Shown piece after piece: positions 14,471 through 23,610 of a DNA stretch of 37,033 nt. Below the pieces are notes generated by a model. The model was given only the letters and a program-made list of their open reading frames with translations, was not told where the DNA came from and searched no databases. The DNA comes from a virus. Where the stretch lies: the IMG/VR virus record IMGVR_UViG_3300011114_000290, positions 1-37,033 of that record; one strand, given 5' to 3'. Within the stretch, counting starts at the first letter, position 1. Every line of letters begins with the position of its first letter. The translations under genes and the position numbers were made by a program.

Positions 14471-15457
14471 TTATACCTGTTGTACGGTCAAAATCATAGA
14501 TGGTGCTTGTGGATGTATTGGAGGCGTTGCGGACGCGGGGTATGTCAAAATCTGAGTCGTACCGTTGTCGGTAATCCAATACAACTCAAAATAATCATTG
14601 GCCGCGGCTTGTAAAAGATAGTTCCACCCAATAATTGTGTGGCCGTTGATTGCGCCGTGTTTTGGCGGCGATCCAACAATACCGGCAGAATTAGCCAAAT
14701 CAACGCCGTTCTGTCGAATCCAAATTGTTACGTCATCAATTGCAGCGGAAGGGTTTGATATTTCTGCGCTGAACTGGATGTTGTAGATGCCTGCGCGGGT
14801 TACAACAAACCTAGATGTTGGCGTCCCAATAGCTACGTTATACGATAGCTCTGTCGAGTTGAATGTAATTGCTGTAGCGGTAAGCGCGGCAGCAGACTGG
14901 GTCGTGGTGTCGTAAAAAGAACCGTATGCTTTGTCAGACGCTATGGTAATGGCTGCGGGGCCATTGGTAATCGCGATCCCGCTGCCTGCGGTCAGCGTGG
15001 CCTTGCCCAGCGTGTTGCCAGTGGTGTTGCCGATCAACAGTTGGCCGTTGGTATAGGTGCTCTGCCCCGTGCCGCCGCTTGCGACGTTGAGCAGGCCAGA
15101 GAGCGTGACGTTGCCGGTGGTAGGTGTGGCGGGCGTCAGGCCGGTAGCACCACCAGACCAAGACAGCACGCCAGTATTGGCAACCGCGATTGTGCCGGCG
15201 CCGTTGGTCACCCCAATGCCGGCGCCTGGCGTCAGTGTGTTGAGCGTGTACCCAACAGCGTTGCCGATGAGCAACTGGCCATTCGTGGGAATGGTGGACA
15301 GGCCCGTGCCGCCAGATTGGACGTTTAGGGCAGTCTTGGAGTTGAGCGCAATAACGTTGGGGCTCATCAACCAAAGCATCCACTCCCGCGCTGGCCGTTG
15401 AGTCCGTGGGTCCAGAAATTCGGACTGCGGGAAGTTGATGTTGGTGTTGGTGGCCAT
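14471..15457 (-). CDS. Tail fibre protein with C1q/TNF-like C-terminal domain
   Basis: The protein has 328 residues. The N-terminus (NINFPQSEFLDPRTQRPARE) resembles virion-attachment segments seen next to gp10-like genes. Two repeats follow, each with a GGTG..(S/T)..TNGQLLIGN core. Residues from about 180 look like a C1q/TNF jelly roll (RFVVTRAGIYNIQFSAEIS, VTIWIRQNGVDL, YFELYWI). The jelly-roll part is more AT-rich than the repeats, suggesting a mosaic origin. It sits where P22 has its tail needle gene gp26 but does not look like gp26. Confidence 0.75.
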   Translation of the reverse strand: MATNTNINFPQSEFLDPRTQRPAREWMLWLMSPNVIALNSKTALNVQSGGTGLSTIPTNGQLLIGNAVGYTLNTLTPGAGIGVTNGAGTIAVANTGVLSWSGGATGLTPATPTTGNVTLSGLLNVASGGTGQSTYTNGQLLIGNTTGNTLGKATLTAGSGIAITNGPAAITIASDKAYGSFYDTTTQSAAALTATAITFNSTELSYNVAIGTPTSRFVVTRAGIYNIQFSAEISNPSAAIDDVTIWIRQNGVDLANSAGIVGSPPKHGAINGHTIIGWNYLLQAAANDYFELYWITDNGTTQILTYPASATPPIHPQAPSMILTVQQV

Positions 15458-17013
15458 CAGTTGTCGCCGACTGAGGCTTTCAAGTTGGCCGAGACAATCA
15501 CTGCCTTGACAGGATCGGTGAGCGAGACCTCGAAAATACGATCCCGCGCCATGCCAAGGCGGCGCCAGATGGCGCGGTTCTGGTAGCGTCCGATCTTGCC
15601 AATGCTTGTCCAGTGCTCATTCGACCAAGTGCTGCCGCCGTCACTGCTCCAGCGCAGCATGGCTTGCGGGTCAACGCCTTGGGTGGTGGCAACGGTCACC
15701 AGCAGATCGTCGCCCGATTCGGTCAGCAATTCATCGCTGGCTTCAGTGAGCAATGCCTCAAGCGCCGCCATTGGATCGTTGCCCGCCAGGCCAACGCCAG
15801 GCTGGAACTGGATCTGGAATTCGTCAAAGTACTGGCGCTGCAAGTCGGTGGTCAGATGCGGCGCTCGGCGCAGTCGGCGAATGGTTGCGTCAGCCTCGGT
15901 ATAGACCGTGTTGCTTAACTTGTACAGGCGCCCGTTCTGGTAATCGCCAATGATGATGTTGCCGGCAAAGTTGGCGCCGCAGTTGGAGCGGTGGCGGTGA
16001 AACTCGCCATCAACAAAGGACAGCCACTTGTGCCAAGCCTGGCTCGCCAGATCGTAGACCCAGGTCAGGTCGGCGCTGGGGAAGGTGACAACATAGAACT
16101 CGTGGCCCTCGATCTGATAGGTCCAAGCTATTGCATCGGAGATCGTCTGGTCAACCAACGATTGCTCAACCGCATGGGTTGATATGCGCTGGAACTGGTA
16201 GCCGGCAATCATGCCGATGATTGACTGGCCGCGCTGGTCCTGGCTGACAAACATGAACGCCTCGGCAAACCGAGCGACCGAGAACCTGGCGGCGATGCCG
16301 TGCTGCACCATCGTTCCCGGCACTCTGGCAAACGGAAAGGAGATGATGCCGGGAATCTGGTTGCCAACGTCCGTCCAGACCTCGGTTGTGTACTCGCCAA
16401 GCAAGTAAATTTGGCGGTGGTCAACAATTATGGAAACCAGACTGTCAGGAGCGCCGTCTTTGGTGCCGTAATACGCATTGACGCTCAGGCTGCTTCCAAG
16501 GTCGGTAGCGGCCCAGTTCTGCGTTCCAGGCTCGTTGTAAATGTTGTAGTTGTCCACTACCTCACAAACATTTGCGCCCGTCCAGGGGCCGTCTGTGCCC
16601 GCCAGCATGGCAAATGTGTTGGTGCCTGCAGCCCAGGTGTATCTATCTGGGCCGTTGACGATGTAGGCGGTCAAGCCGTTGGCGGTGGTGACGTTGTCAG
16701 AGATTGAGACCTGGCCAGTGCCGGGGATTGACCCGATGAAGGTCGCCACCATGGAGGTGTTGAGCGCATACGCCGAGCCGCCGGAGACCACCACCAGATA
16801 TTGCCCGCCAGAGAGCGCCCGCATGCCGCGCACGGGACCTACCTCAAGCTGCGCCAACATCGTGTAGCCTGGCGTCGGATAGAGCGCCACGATCCCGCGA
16901 GTGCCAGGCGGCTTGGTTGGGTCGACCTCGGGATAGAAATTAATGCACTCCTGAGCATCTTGGTAGATGCTGGGCGCCTCATAGCTGGGACCGACAAAGC
17001 CGAAATCTGGCAT
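15457..17013 (-). CDS. P22 gp10-like packaged-DNA stabilisation (tail hub) protein
   Basis: The protein has 518 residues and resembles P22 gp10 (472 residues), which closes the portal channel and carries the tailspikes. Visible family marks are FVGPSYEAPSIYQDAQECIN near the start, LYPTPGYTMLA, TEVWTDVGN and VYDLASQAWHKW. The order gp4-like, gp10-like, fibre agrees with P22. Its start is 3 nt after the gp4-like stop. Confidence 0.87.
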   Translation of the reverse strand: MPDFGFVGPSYEAPSIYQDAQECINFYPEVDPTKPPGTRGIVALYPTPGYTMLAQLEVGPVRGMRALSGGQYLVVVSGGSAYALNTSMVATFIGSIPGTGQVSISDNVTTANGLTAYIVNGPDRYTWAAGTNTFAMLAGTDGPWTGANVCEVVDNYNIYNEPGTQNWAATDLGSSLSVNAYYGTKDGAPDSLVSIIVDHRQIYLLGEYTTEVWTDVGNQIPGIISFPFARVPGTMVQHGIAARFSVARFAEAFMFVSQDQRGQSIIGMIAGYQFQRISTHAVEQSLVDQTISDAIAWTYQIEGHEFYVVTFPSADLTWVYDLASQAWHKWLSFVDGEFHRHRSNCGANFAGNIIIGDYQNGRLYKLSNTVYTEADATIRRLRRAPHLTTDLQRQYFDEFQIQFQPGVGLAGNDPMAALEALLTEASDELLTESGDDLLVTVATTQGVDPQAMLRWSSDGGSTWSNEHWTSIGKIGRYQNRAIWRRLGMARDRIFEVSLTDPVKAVIVSANLKASVGDN

Positions 17014-17016
17014 GGG

Positions 17017-17994
17017 TTACCTAAATCCGCCGTCCATGATAAACGCCGCGTCCTTGGCCTTGCCCATCAGCAGCGCATCGGGGTAGCGAGCAACCGGGGC
17101 CGGGAGCATGTTGGTACGCTTGATTGTAGCCTTGGCCTGGGCTGCAAAGCCGCCAATCATGGCGATTTGCGCTTGCGAAACCTTGCCGTACATTGGCATC
17201 AGGCGCTCTGCCAGACACCAGCGCAGCGCCATGTTGTAGCCCTGCGGCAAATTAATGGCGTCGTACAGGCTGACGTATTCCGAGAAGCTGGTGCTGGTGA
17301 ACAGGTGGAGCTCGCCCTGGGCCGGGTTGGGCCAGACAAAGACGGTGGCCAGCTGCTCTGCCGGCTGGTAGTAGATCGCCTTGGGCCAGGGACCGTTCAG
17401 GCTCTTGAGCCCGATCATTTGGTATTCATCAATTCCAAGAACGGCCACCGGGTAGTCCAAGCCGCCGCCGTAAATCGGCACGCCGTTGGCTGTGGTGCTG
17501 ACCCGCACAAACGCCGAAGAGATGGACAGTGGACGCTCGTAGTAGGCGCGGATTGATGTGCTAGCGACCGTCTGCGGGATGCTGACGGTGTAGGTTCCCA
17601 GCACGTTGACGTTGCCGCCAGCGCCAGTGACGAAATCAACAATTATGGTGCCAGGCGTGATGCCGGTGCCGGAGAGCTTCTGGCCCACGCAAATTGCGCC
17701 AGACGCCAGGCCGGTGACGGTCAGGAGCGTGCCGGAAATTGAGCCGGTGATAGTGGCGCCGATCTGGCCGGTGGGGCCGATGGTGTACTGGATCTGATTG
17801 GACACCACCGGGAAGATGATTTCCGAGGTGTAGTACACCATCATGTTCTCATTCGACCACTGCCCAACAAGATCGTTGAGCATCTCAAAAGCGTCTTGCG
17901 CCGCATCGGCGGTTGGCGTCTCGCCAGCCTCAAGCGCACCAATGTCTTTGAGCGCTCGGCTGATGATTTGGATTGGGGTTGAGGCTGTGGTCAT
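17017..17994 (-). CDS. P22 gp4-like tail accessory factor with inserted beta domain
   Basis: This is a 325-residue protein. Residues 1-70 ([32 protein letters not shown]) and about 150-325 match gp4-type head-tail adaptors, which add to the portal ring and stop packaged DNA leaking. P22 gp4 has only 166 residues. Here a beta module of about 70 residues ([20 protein letters not shown], then [10 protein letters not shown] and [14 protein letters not shown]) interrupts the core at about 81-150. ATG 17994 has AAGG upstream and is preferred to the TTG one codon earlier. Confidence 0.82.
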   Translation of the reverse strand: MTTASTPIQIISRALKDIGALEAGETPTADAAQDAFEMLNDLVGQWSNENMMVYYTSEIIFPVVSNQIQYTIGPTGQIGATITGSISGTLLTVTGLASGAICVGQKLSGTGITPGTIIVDFVTGAGGNVNVLGTYTVSIPQTVASTSIRAYYERPLSISSAFVRVSTTANGVPIYGGGLDYPVAVLGIDEYQMIGLKSLNGPWPKAIYYQPAEQLATVFVWPNPAQGELHLFTSTSFSEYVSLYDAINLPQGYNMALRWCLAERLMPMYGKVSQAQIAMIGGFAAQAKATIKRTNMLPAPVARYPDALLMGKAKDAAFIMDGGFR

Positions 17995-17998
17995 CAAA

Positions 17999-19039
17999 TT
18001 ACCTTGCGTTTGCGTACTTCAGCGGATTCTCGGCGAAGGCTGCGTAGATATAACCCCCACTTGAATTGTTAATTCCTAGCCCAGCGCCGGCCCTAACCTT
18101 GAATCCATTTGAAAGAAAATCCACACCTGCCGATTGTGGGCTATCTGCCTGGGCCAAATCCGGGTATAGAAATATCTTTTCTTCGTTGTACGTTTCTCTG
18201 GCGCTATCCAAAAGATACCAACTAGTTGCTACAGTACTGGATTTAATAAGTATCCACCGTGGCCTAAACCCAGTGTAAATAAACGGACCATCCGCAACAC
18301 CATTGCCCGTGTAACTACCGAATGCGCTGTAACCTGCTACCGGTGCCCAGCAGTATGCGACGTAGGTAGCTGCTGAATTGTTTACTGAATACCCTGTTGG
18401 GCCAATACTAAAAACAGAGTTAGTTGGGGCTGTATTATTAAAGGCCACATCAGTGTACGCAGCATCAGTTAGGTTTAACACCAAATGCGCGGTAGCTGCA
18501 ACGGAAGAATGATACACAATCCAATTAGTTGCTACTGAACGAGACTTAATGATGACCATCCCAGGCGCAACACCCAACCCATGCCCCACCGTAGCATTAG
18601 CCCCTGTGCCCGTATACGTCACAACAGAGAACCCAGCAGTGGTGTTTGCGCGGACCTGGGATGAAATGGTCCCTGTGCCGTTGGTTACCGTTGTGTCACC
18701 GGCTTTCCAGTTCCAGCCAATATAAGTCGTTGCGCTAGTGTTTTGATTGGTTGCTGCGCCGCTACCAAGAGTAAAGCCATTGCTTGCAAATGCAGTTAAG
18801 CCGTTAACCAGTGTGGTGTCTGCTGTAGTTGCATCACTGAACAAAGCTATTGTTGCGCCACGAACAGAATCCTGTAGGAAATTGCTACCGGCAGTGTTCC
18901 TTGATTTGATCCAAACTAGATCAGGCTGGAACGACACCGTGTTTACAGCATTGCTCACCGCCAGGGTAGCTCCCGTCCCCGTATACGTTGTAGCAGCCAT
19001 CGCCACCCGCCCATCTGGTACTGTAAATGTAGTTGCCAT
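17999..19039 (-). CDS. DUF7483-type virion surface protein
   Basis: This 346-residue protein consists largely of short beta repeats of the type [30 protein letters not shown] and [13 protein letters not shown] know these from DUF7483 proteins of phage and bacteria. They usually stand C-terminal to a lectin-like half in one long protein. Here the lectin-like half is the separate gene just upstream. ATG 19039 is used because the longer frame upstream overlaps that gene and has no repeat pattern. No good Shine-Dalgarno site is visible, so translation may be coupled. Confidence 0.75.
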   Translation of the reverse strand: MATTFTVPDGRVAMAATTYTGTGATLAVSNAVNTVSFQPDLVWIKSRNTAGSNFLQDSVRGATIALFSDATTADTTLVNGLTAFASNGFTLGSGAATNQNTSATTYIGWNWKAGDTTVTNGTGTISSQVRANTTAGFSVVTYTGTGANATVGHGLGVAPGMVIIKSRSVATNWIVYHSSVAATAHLVLNLTDAAYTDVAFNNTAPTNSVFSIGPTGYSVNNSAATYVAYCWAPVAGYSAFGSYTGNGVADGPFIYTGFRPRWILIKSSTVATSWYLLDSARETYNEEKIFLYPDLAQADSPQSAGVDFLSNGFKVRAGAGLGINNSSGGYIYAAFAENPLKYANAR

Positions 19040-19044
19040 ATGAT

Positions 19045-20487
19045 TTAGATGTTGTAGGTGTTGAGGGGGAGGAAACCGGTGGGGGCGCTGTAGGTGAAGG
19101 GTTGCTGGCCGAAGTTCATATTCACCGCCGTTGTACCGCCAGGACCACCCGCCTCTATCATTAGGAACAAACCAACCATAGAAGTGGTGAACGTTGGGTT
19201 TGCGCCTGTTGTTGGATTGCCTGTAGTGCCACCAGTGCTGTTGTACCAGACGTTGTTCTTGCCAAGCCACATTTTTGTGTTGGTAACGTCTACAGCAATT
19301 TGCACAACGTCATTAGCACTGAATGCACTAAGCGTAGCCAACAAAGATGTGCCCGAGTAAATATAAGCGCTTGCGCTACCACCAGAATAGAAGTTAAAGG
19401 AGTTGGCCGAAGTTCCCGCCATGTTTGTTGTTAGTGAAACTGTGGAAGCGGCTAGGCCAAACCCTATCCAAGCATTAGCGCTATTAGCAACAACGTTGAT
19501 TGCTTCTATGTAAAACGCGCCAGCAGTTGGAATGGCTATTGATCCACGAATCCCCAAATGCGACGTTGCGGGGTTAGTCCAAGTCAAGTTTCCATTAGTA
19601 GACAACGCAGGGTTGGCCGAGTCCAACGGATTCAACACAGCATAGTTCGCCACCGTAGTCGAGGTCAGTGTCGGCACATCAGTCAGTGAGTCGTAGGTTG
19701 ACCCGGCAGTGAGGCTGATGTTGTTGGGTGTCCAGTTGTTGGCGTTGCCGCTGGAGTCTGCTACTAGGGTGGATGTGCTGGTGGTGTTGGTGAACGGCAA
19801 ATAGAACCCATTGGTCCCGTATGCCCCGGCGTATTTGATAGGTAACCACTGGTTGTATGTGCTGAATGCACCGAAGGCTGTGGGGGCTAGGGCTTGACCG
19901 TCTACGAAGTTGACCTCGGCCATTTCGCCGTCGAAGTATCTAGCTGCACCAGCAGTCCATCGGCCAATGTTACCCGCAGCGCCATTTAGATTCCAATCGC
20001 CCACATAGTTTTGTGGTGGGGGAGTAGGAGAACCGCCGATAAAAGATGTAACTTGTACACCGTTAATGTACATCTTAATACGATCAGTTGATATGCCCGT
20101 AATAGTACCTGATGCTTGCGTAGTGTCAGCAACAACAGAAATGTGATACCAAGCAGCGGGGTCACGAAACACAGCATTAGTGCCAATACTATATGCGGTA
20201 GTTCCATTCCCTAATTGAAAGTAAAGAGTATCACTGCTTTGAAACTCCAACGCAGTTATGTTTACCGCTGAGTTTCCAGTAAAGATTTCAGACAATGACC
20301 CCAATGCGCCACGCTTGACCCACCCACTCCATGTCCAAGTAGTTCCAGAAGTAGGAGTCCCAAACGTCCTGTTCAAATACGCACTCGCACTAGACTGGAA
20401 GCGCAGGGATTTGGCTACGCTGTAGCCGCCGCCACCCCCAAGGGTGATAGGAAATCTGGAACCATGCCGAGAATGATTCCGGATCAT
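19045..20487 (-). CDS. LamG/SPRY-type lectin-like virion protein
   Basis: The protein has 480 residues. The first 200 or so form a concanavalin/LamG-like sandwich (SLRFQSSASAYLNRTFG, TWSGWVKRGALG, WYHISVVADTT, MYINGVQVTSF, YFDGEMAEVNFVDGQ). Residues about 290-480 look like a SPRY domain (FYIEAINVVANSANAWIGFG, VDVTNTKMWLGKNN, FGQQPFTYSAPTGFLPLNTY). Such proteins decorate phage particles and may bind carbohydrate. ATG 20487 follows GAGGG and is preferred to an upstream start inside the previous gene. Confidence 0.78.
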   Translation of the reverse strand: MIRNHSRHGSRFPITLGGGGGYSVAKSLRFQSSASAYLNRTFGTPTSGTTWTWSGWVKRGALGSLSEIFTGNSAVNITALEFQSSDTLYFQLGNGTTAYSIGTNAVFRDPAAWYHISVVADTTQASGTITGISTDRIKMYINGVQVTSFIGGSPTPPPQNYVGDWNLNGAAGNIGRWTAGAARYFDGEMAEVNFVDGQALAPTAFGAFSTYNQWLPIKYAGAYGTNGFYLPFTNTTSTSTLVADSSGNANNWTPNNISLTAGSTYDSLTDVPTLTSTTVANYAVLNPLDSANPALSTNGNLTWTNPATSHLGIRGSIAIPTAGAFYIEAINVVANSANAWIGFGLAASTVSLTTNMAGTSANSFNFYSGGSASAYIYSGTSLLATLSAFSANDVVQIAVDVTNTKMWLGKNNVWYNSTGGTTGNPTTGANPTFTTSMVGLFLMIEAGGPGGTTAVNMNFGQQPFTYSAPTGFLPLNTYNI

Positions 20488-20488
20488 G

Positions 20489-20815
20489 TTACAGACCCTC
20501 GCCTGGGGTGATCTCAAATGCCGCCGCTATGTCGGCTTTGAAGAAGCCATTCGGCGGCAGGTTGCCGAAGACCTCAACCGTCCCCGGCGTGATGCCGAGC
20601 GTGTAGGGGCTTGGTGATGCGCCAGGCGCGGCAACCGTGATCGTCGGTGCCGCGTTGGCCACGCCAGCCGGAGCCCAAGACAGGTACTGCGTGGTCGCGA
20701 GCAGCGAGCGAACGCGGTAGCTGGTGCAGCCGTTGTTGTTCGTCGAAAGCACTTGCACAGCTGAGGTGCCGACGAGATACGTTGGGCCGAACGGTGCAAA
20801 TGCGCTGTTGTTCAT
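20489..20815 (-). CDS. Hypothetical virion protein
   Basis: This is a 108-residue, beta-rich, Pro/Ala-rich protein (YRVRSLLATTQYLSW, ITVAAPGASPSPYTLGI, VEVFGNLPPNGFFK). It resembles small structural proteins found between coat and tail genes in environmental podoviruses. It is the first gene after the intrinsic terminator, so its level probably depends on readthrough. Confidence 0.66.
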   Translation of the reverse strand: MNNSAFAPFGPTYLVGTSAVQVLSTNNNGCTSYRVRSLLATTQYLSWAPAGVANAAPTITVAAPGASPSPYTLGITPGTVEVFGNLPPNGFFKADIAAAFEITPGEGL

Positions 20816-20842
20816 GTTGCAAATTCCAAGAATTAGATGGAC

Positions 20843-20870
20843 AAAAAGCCGCCCCTTTTGAGGACGGCTT
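20843..20870 (-). terminator. Intrinsic terminator between head and tail genes
   Basis: Read on the minus strand, AAGCCGTCCT (20870-20861) pairs with GGGGCGGCTT (20855-20846) over 10 bp, including two G-T pairs. The loop is CAAAA and the T-run extends to 20843. It follows the decoration-like gene and would reduce transcription into the tail and ejection genes. I find no clear promoter in the short gap after it. Confidence 0.85.
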
Positions 20871-20895
20871 CCATTGTGCCTGACCTTGCCGCCGT

Positions 20896-21324
20896 TTAGG
20901 GCAGGAAGGTCATGTCGATACCATAGACCAGCAGATCCATTGTTGCAGCGGCACCTTGCGCGGTGGCGATGTTCCAGTAAATGTTTTGGCTGGTGTTCTG
21001 CGCCGCACCGGCTGCCAGGACGGTACGCTGTGAAGCCACTGTCGGGCCGGTAAGGGCCGAGAGCGCCGCGCTAGTCACCAGTGGCGTGCCACCAGCCGCA
21101 GGGCCGGTAAACAGGCCGCCAGCCGCCGTGGTCAGCGAGACCGAAGCATTGGTAGCGATTACGTACAGGATGATGTAGCTGCTGGTGTTGAGGATCGGGA
21201 TCACCGTATCGCCAACAACGTTGCAATTGACGCCCTGAGCGCTGCCCAGCAGACGTAGCGCCTGGTTGGAGCTCAGGGTTTGCGGGTGGGTCTGGGTGCT
21301 TGATGCGGGTCCGGGATTGGCCAT
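20896..21324 (-). CDS. Decoration-like hypothetical virion protein
   Basis: The protein has 142 residues, Ala/Thr/Ser-rich, with strands such as YIILYVIATNASVSLTTAAG and a C-terminal MDLLVYGIDMTFLP. No family is firmly recognised. It shares with the coat gene an identical TAACTTTAAGGA leader (21345-21334). It follows the coat by only 47 bp and precedes a strong terminator. This is the pattern of an abundantly made capsid accessory or decoration protein, which is inference. Confidence 0.66.
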   Translation of the reverse strand: MANPGPASSTQTHPQTLSSNQALRLLGSAQGVNCNVVGDTVIPILNTSSYIILYVIATNASVSLTTAAGGLFTGPAAGGTPLVTSAALSALTGPTVASQRTVLAAGAAQNTSQNIYWNIATAQGAAATMDLLVYGIDMTFLP

Positions 21325-21345
21325 GATAATTTGTCCTTAAAGTTA

Positions 21346-21361
21346 GGGGCACGGTGGCCCC
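21346..21361 (-). other. Intercistronic hairpin after the coat gene
   Basis: GGGGC (minus strand, 21361-21357) and GCCCC (21350-21346) form a 5-bp GC stem with a 6-nt loop just upstream of the shared ribosome-binding leader. There is no T-run, so an mRNA-stability or spacing role is more likely than termination. Confidence 0.3.
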
Positions 21362-21371
21362 ACTTGATTGA

Positions 21372-22619
21372 TTACGCGGCAACCCGGCAAGCAAGCTCGG
21401 GGTACAACGGAGCCCAGCCGTACAGCACATCAAGACGAGTCGGGATCGAATCGTTGTTGATAGTGTACTGCCGCACCACGCGGATCGAAAGACCCAGCTG
21501 CTTGTCACTTGCGCGACCAGCAAAATGGACCCCATCTGGTAGCTCGAGGTCGGCACAAGCCATTGTGAACGCATTTTTGTGCATCACGATATTTTGCGGG
21601 CTGACGATGCCGGTGTTGTTGAAAGGCGTGACGGTCGAAGCGCCTGGCGAGGTAATGCTGACGTTCTGGAACTGACCCGCCGAGATGACCGCCGGGGAGA
21701 CGATCACCGAGGTGGTGCCAGAGGTTGCAACGGTAGCGTCGGCCTGAACCACAAAGTTGCGCAGCTTGTTAGAGCCGTAAGCCTGGCGATTCTGGGGGTT
21801 CACCGCGTAAACGTTGGCAATCTGGATAACGTCGCCTTGCTTCAGGCTGGCCACTGCCGTTGCGCAAGAAAGCGCGATGGTGGAGGTCGAAGCCCAGCCG
21901 GTGGTCAGGAAACCAGTTGCGGTAGCGGTCTGGCAGCTGAACGCCGTGGTGGTGGCGTAGGAGCCGAACGTTTGGTTCACAACGTTCTGATCCATGCGCC
22001 AATCCATTCCAGCGCTGTCCGTTCCCATCATGCCTTTCTGGAACTGGCGGCTGATGGTGGCGTTGGGCACAAACAAACCCTTCAGGCCATCAACAATCGT
22101 TGCGCTGGTAAACGGCTCAATGATGCAAGAGCGTTGGCCGTCGCGGGGCGCGCCTTCAGCGTCCAGATACGCGCCAGCGTTCAAGAACGTCAGCAGGCTG
22201 CTCGGTGGAACGCCGGCAGTGCCGACGATGTTGGCGGTGTTGTTCTTTGCCATCACCAGGCCGTCGCGGTCAATCTTGTTGGCGATGGCTGCGATTGCAG
22301 GCTTCAGAATGCGGTCGCTGAACATGTCCAACGACAGGGCCAAGTCTTGCGTCGAGAACTGCGTGTCAACGTGGAACTGGGTCGACAGCGTCACCGGCAC
22401 GCTCGTTTCGTTGAAGTCTTCAACGTTCAGCGCTGGGCCGGTCGTACCAATGAAGCGACCCGGCCTGCGGACGTTCAAGGTGTTGCCGATCTTGGCGCCA
22501 ACAACGGCGAACTGATCGTCGTAACTGCGCTCAACTTCACTGGTGAAAGTAAGTGAGTTTTCCAAGACCATCAACGCCTCGTTGGTGATCTTGCTGATGG
22601 TAAGCAGGGTATTAGCCAT
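21372..22619 (-). CDS. Major capsid (coat) protein, P22 gp5-like
   Basis: The protein has 415 residues, against 430 in P22 gp5. The N-terminus (LLTISKITNEALMVLENSLT, then NTLNVRRPGRF) and the central and C-terminal parts (QDLALSLDMFSDRIL, NIVMHKNAFTMACADLELPD, SIRVVRQYTINNDSIPTRLD) fit the P22-type HK97-fold coat family. It follows the scaffold gene and has a strong TAAGGA site in a leader that is repeated before the next gene. It should build the icosahedral shell. Confidence 0.9.
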   Translation of the reverse strand: MANTLLTISKITNEALMVLENSLTFTSEVERSYDDQFAVVGAKIGNTLNVRRPGRFIGTTGPALNVEDFNETSVPVTLSTQFHVDTQFSTQDLALSLDMFSDRILKPAIAAIANKIDRDGLVMAKNNTANIVGTAGVPPSSLLTFLNAGAYLDAEGAPRDGQRSCIIEPFTSATIVDGLKGLFVPNATISRQFQKGMMGTDSAGMDWRMDQNVVNQTFGSYATTTAFSCQTATATGFLTTGWASTSTIALSCATAVASLKQGDVIQIANVYAVNPQNRQAYGSNKLRNFVVQADATVATSGTTSVIVSPAVISAGQFQNVSITSPGASTVTPFNNTGIVSPQNIVMHKNAFTMACADLELPDGVHFAGRASDKQLGLSIRVVRQYTINNDSIPTRLDVLYGWAPLYPELACRVAA

Positions 22620-22638
22620 GATTCGTTATTCCTTAAAG

Positions 22639-23556
22639 TTATCGGATTTTGCCGGCCATTCTCGCGGCTCGCCATGATTGGTAGTCGCCGTGAAACTCGC
22701 CGTTGCTGTCAATCTTTACATCGGTGCCAGTCCCGCCGCCCCGGATGGGGTTGATCGGTGGTGGCGCCTTGGACTTGCCAACGGTAGAAAGCGGCTTGGT
22801 CTCGGCTTTCGCTTCGAACCGTGCCTCAAGTTTGCCTATTTCTCGCAGAGCGCTTGCGGTGGACATTCCGGCCAACTTCGTTGCCAGGTCGGTGTGCTCG
22901 GCCAGGTGATACAGGATTTTCGGCCCCACATCGCTGTCGAGTATCGCGTCCCGTACTTGGTCGCTGACCTGTACGTCGCTTGATGCCACCATGTCATCGA
23001 AATCGGGCAGGTCCGCCTTAGCCGCCGACAGCCGGGTGTTCCAAGTCTCAATGACCTTGTCACGCTCAACCGCCGCCTTGCGCTCTGCGTCCTGCCTGTC
23101 TCGATTCCGTAACGCCCGTTCAGTGGAGAATTCCGCCAGTGCTTTTGCGTACTCAAACGCATCAGAGAACTGACTGGGCTGCGGTTCCTCGGTGGCTGTT
23201 GCCGGCTCTGCCTGCGGCCTGCTGCGTCCCTCAAGTTCCCTGACCTTTGATTCCAAGACCTCCCTAGCTGCCCGCTCCCGCTCGGCGTCTTGCCGGGCTT
23301 CTTCGCGCTGCTTGGTGAGAGCTGTGAATCGCTTCTCCAACTTATTAGGCTTGCTGCTTTCTTCTACTGCTGTCGCTTCCTTCTCTTCGCCGTCTTGCCC
23401 ACTCTGCTCGCTGACTTCAGCCGGCTCTGCGGGAGTTTCCTCCGCAGCCGCAGCTGGCGCCTCGCGTGTAGCTAGGTTTAGACGTTGCGAGTTGAACTCG
23501 GCTAGATTTTCGCTGGTGACCACGTTAGCAGCCAACCGTTCTTGCACTTCCGACAT
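22639..23556 (-). CDS. Scaffolding protein
   Basis: This 305-residue protein lies between portal and coat, exactly as gp8 (303 residues) does in P22. It is highly charged. An acidic N-terminal third rich in Glu/Pro/Ala is followed by a long coiled coil (KRFTALTKQREEARQDAERE) and a C-terminal basic end (SWRAARMAGKIR). A basic C-terminal helix is what the P22 scaffold uses to bind coat protein. It directs procapsid assembly and is normally lost before packaging. Confidence 0.83.
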   Translation of the reverse strand: MSEVQERLAANVVTSENLAEFNSQRLNLATREAPAAAAEETPAEPAEVSEQSGQDGEEKEATAVEESSKPNKLEKRFTALTKQREEARQDAERERAAREVLESKVRELEGRSRPQAEPATATEEPQPSQFSDAFEYAKALAEFSTERALRNRDRQDAERKAAVERDKVIETWNTRLSAAKADLPDFDDMVASSDVQVSDQVRDAILDSDVGPKILYHLAEHTDLATKLAGMSTASALREIGKLEARFEAKAETKPLSTVGKSKAPPPINPIRGGGTGTDVKIDSNGEFHGDYQSWRAARMAGKIR

Positions 23557-23610
23557 GAGTTACCTCAAGGATTTTGCCCGGTGCGCCCGCCGGTAGGTTT
23601 TTGGATAGTA

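Noticed and set aside
21579-22556. Long plus-strand reading frame of 325 codons opposite the coat gene
   Set aside because: It is antisense to a clear coat gene, has an Arg/His/Gly-rich composition typical of a shadow frame, and lacks a ribosome-binding site and family resemblance.
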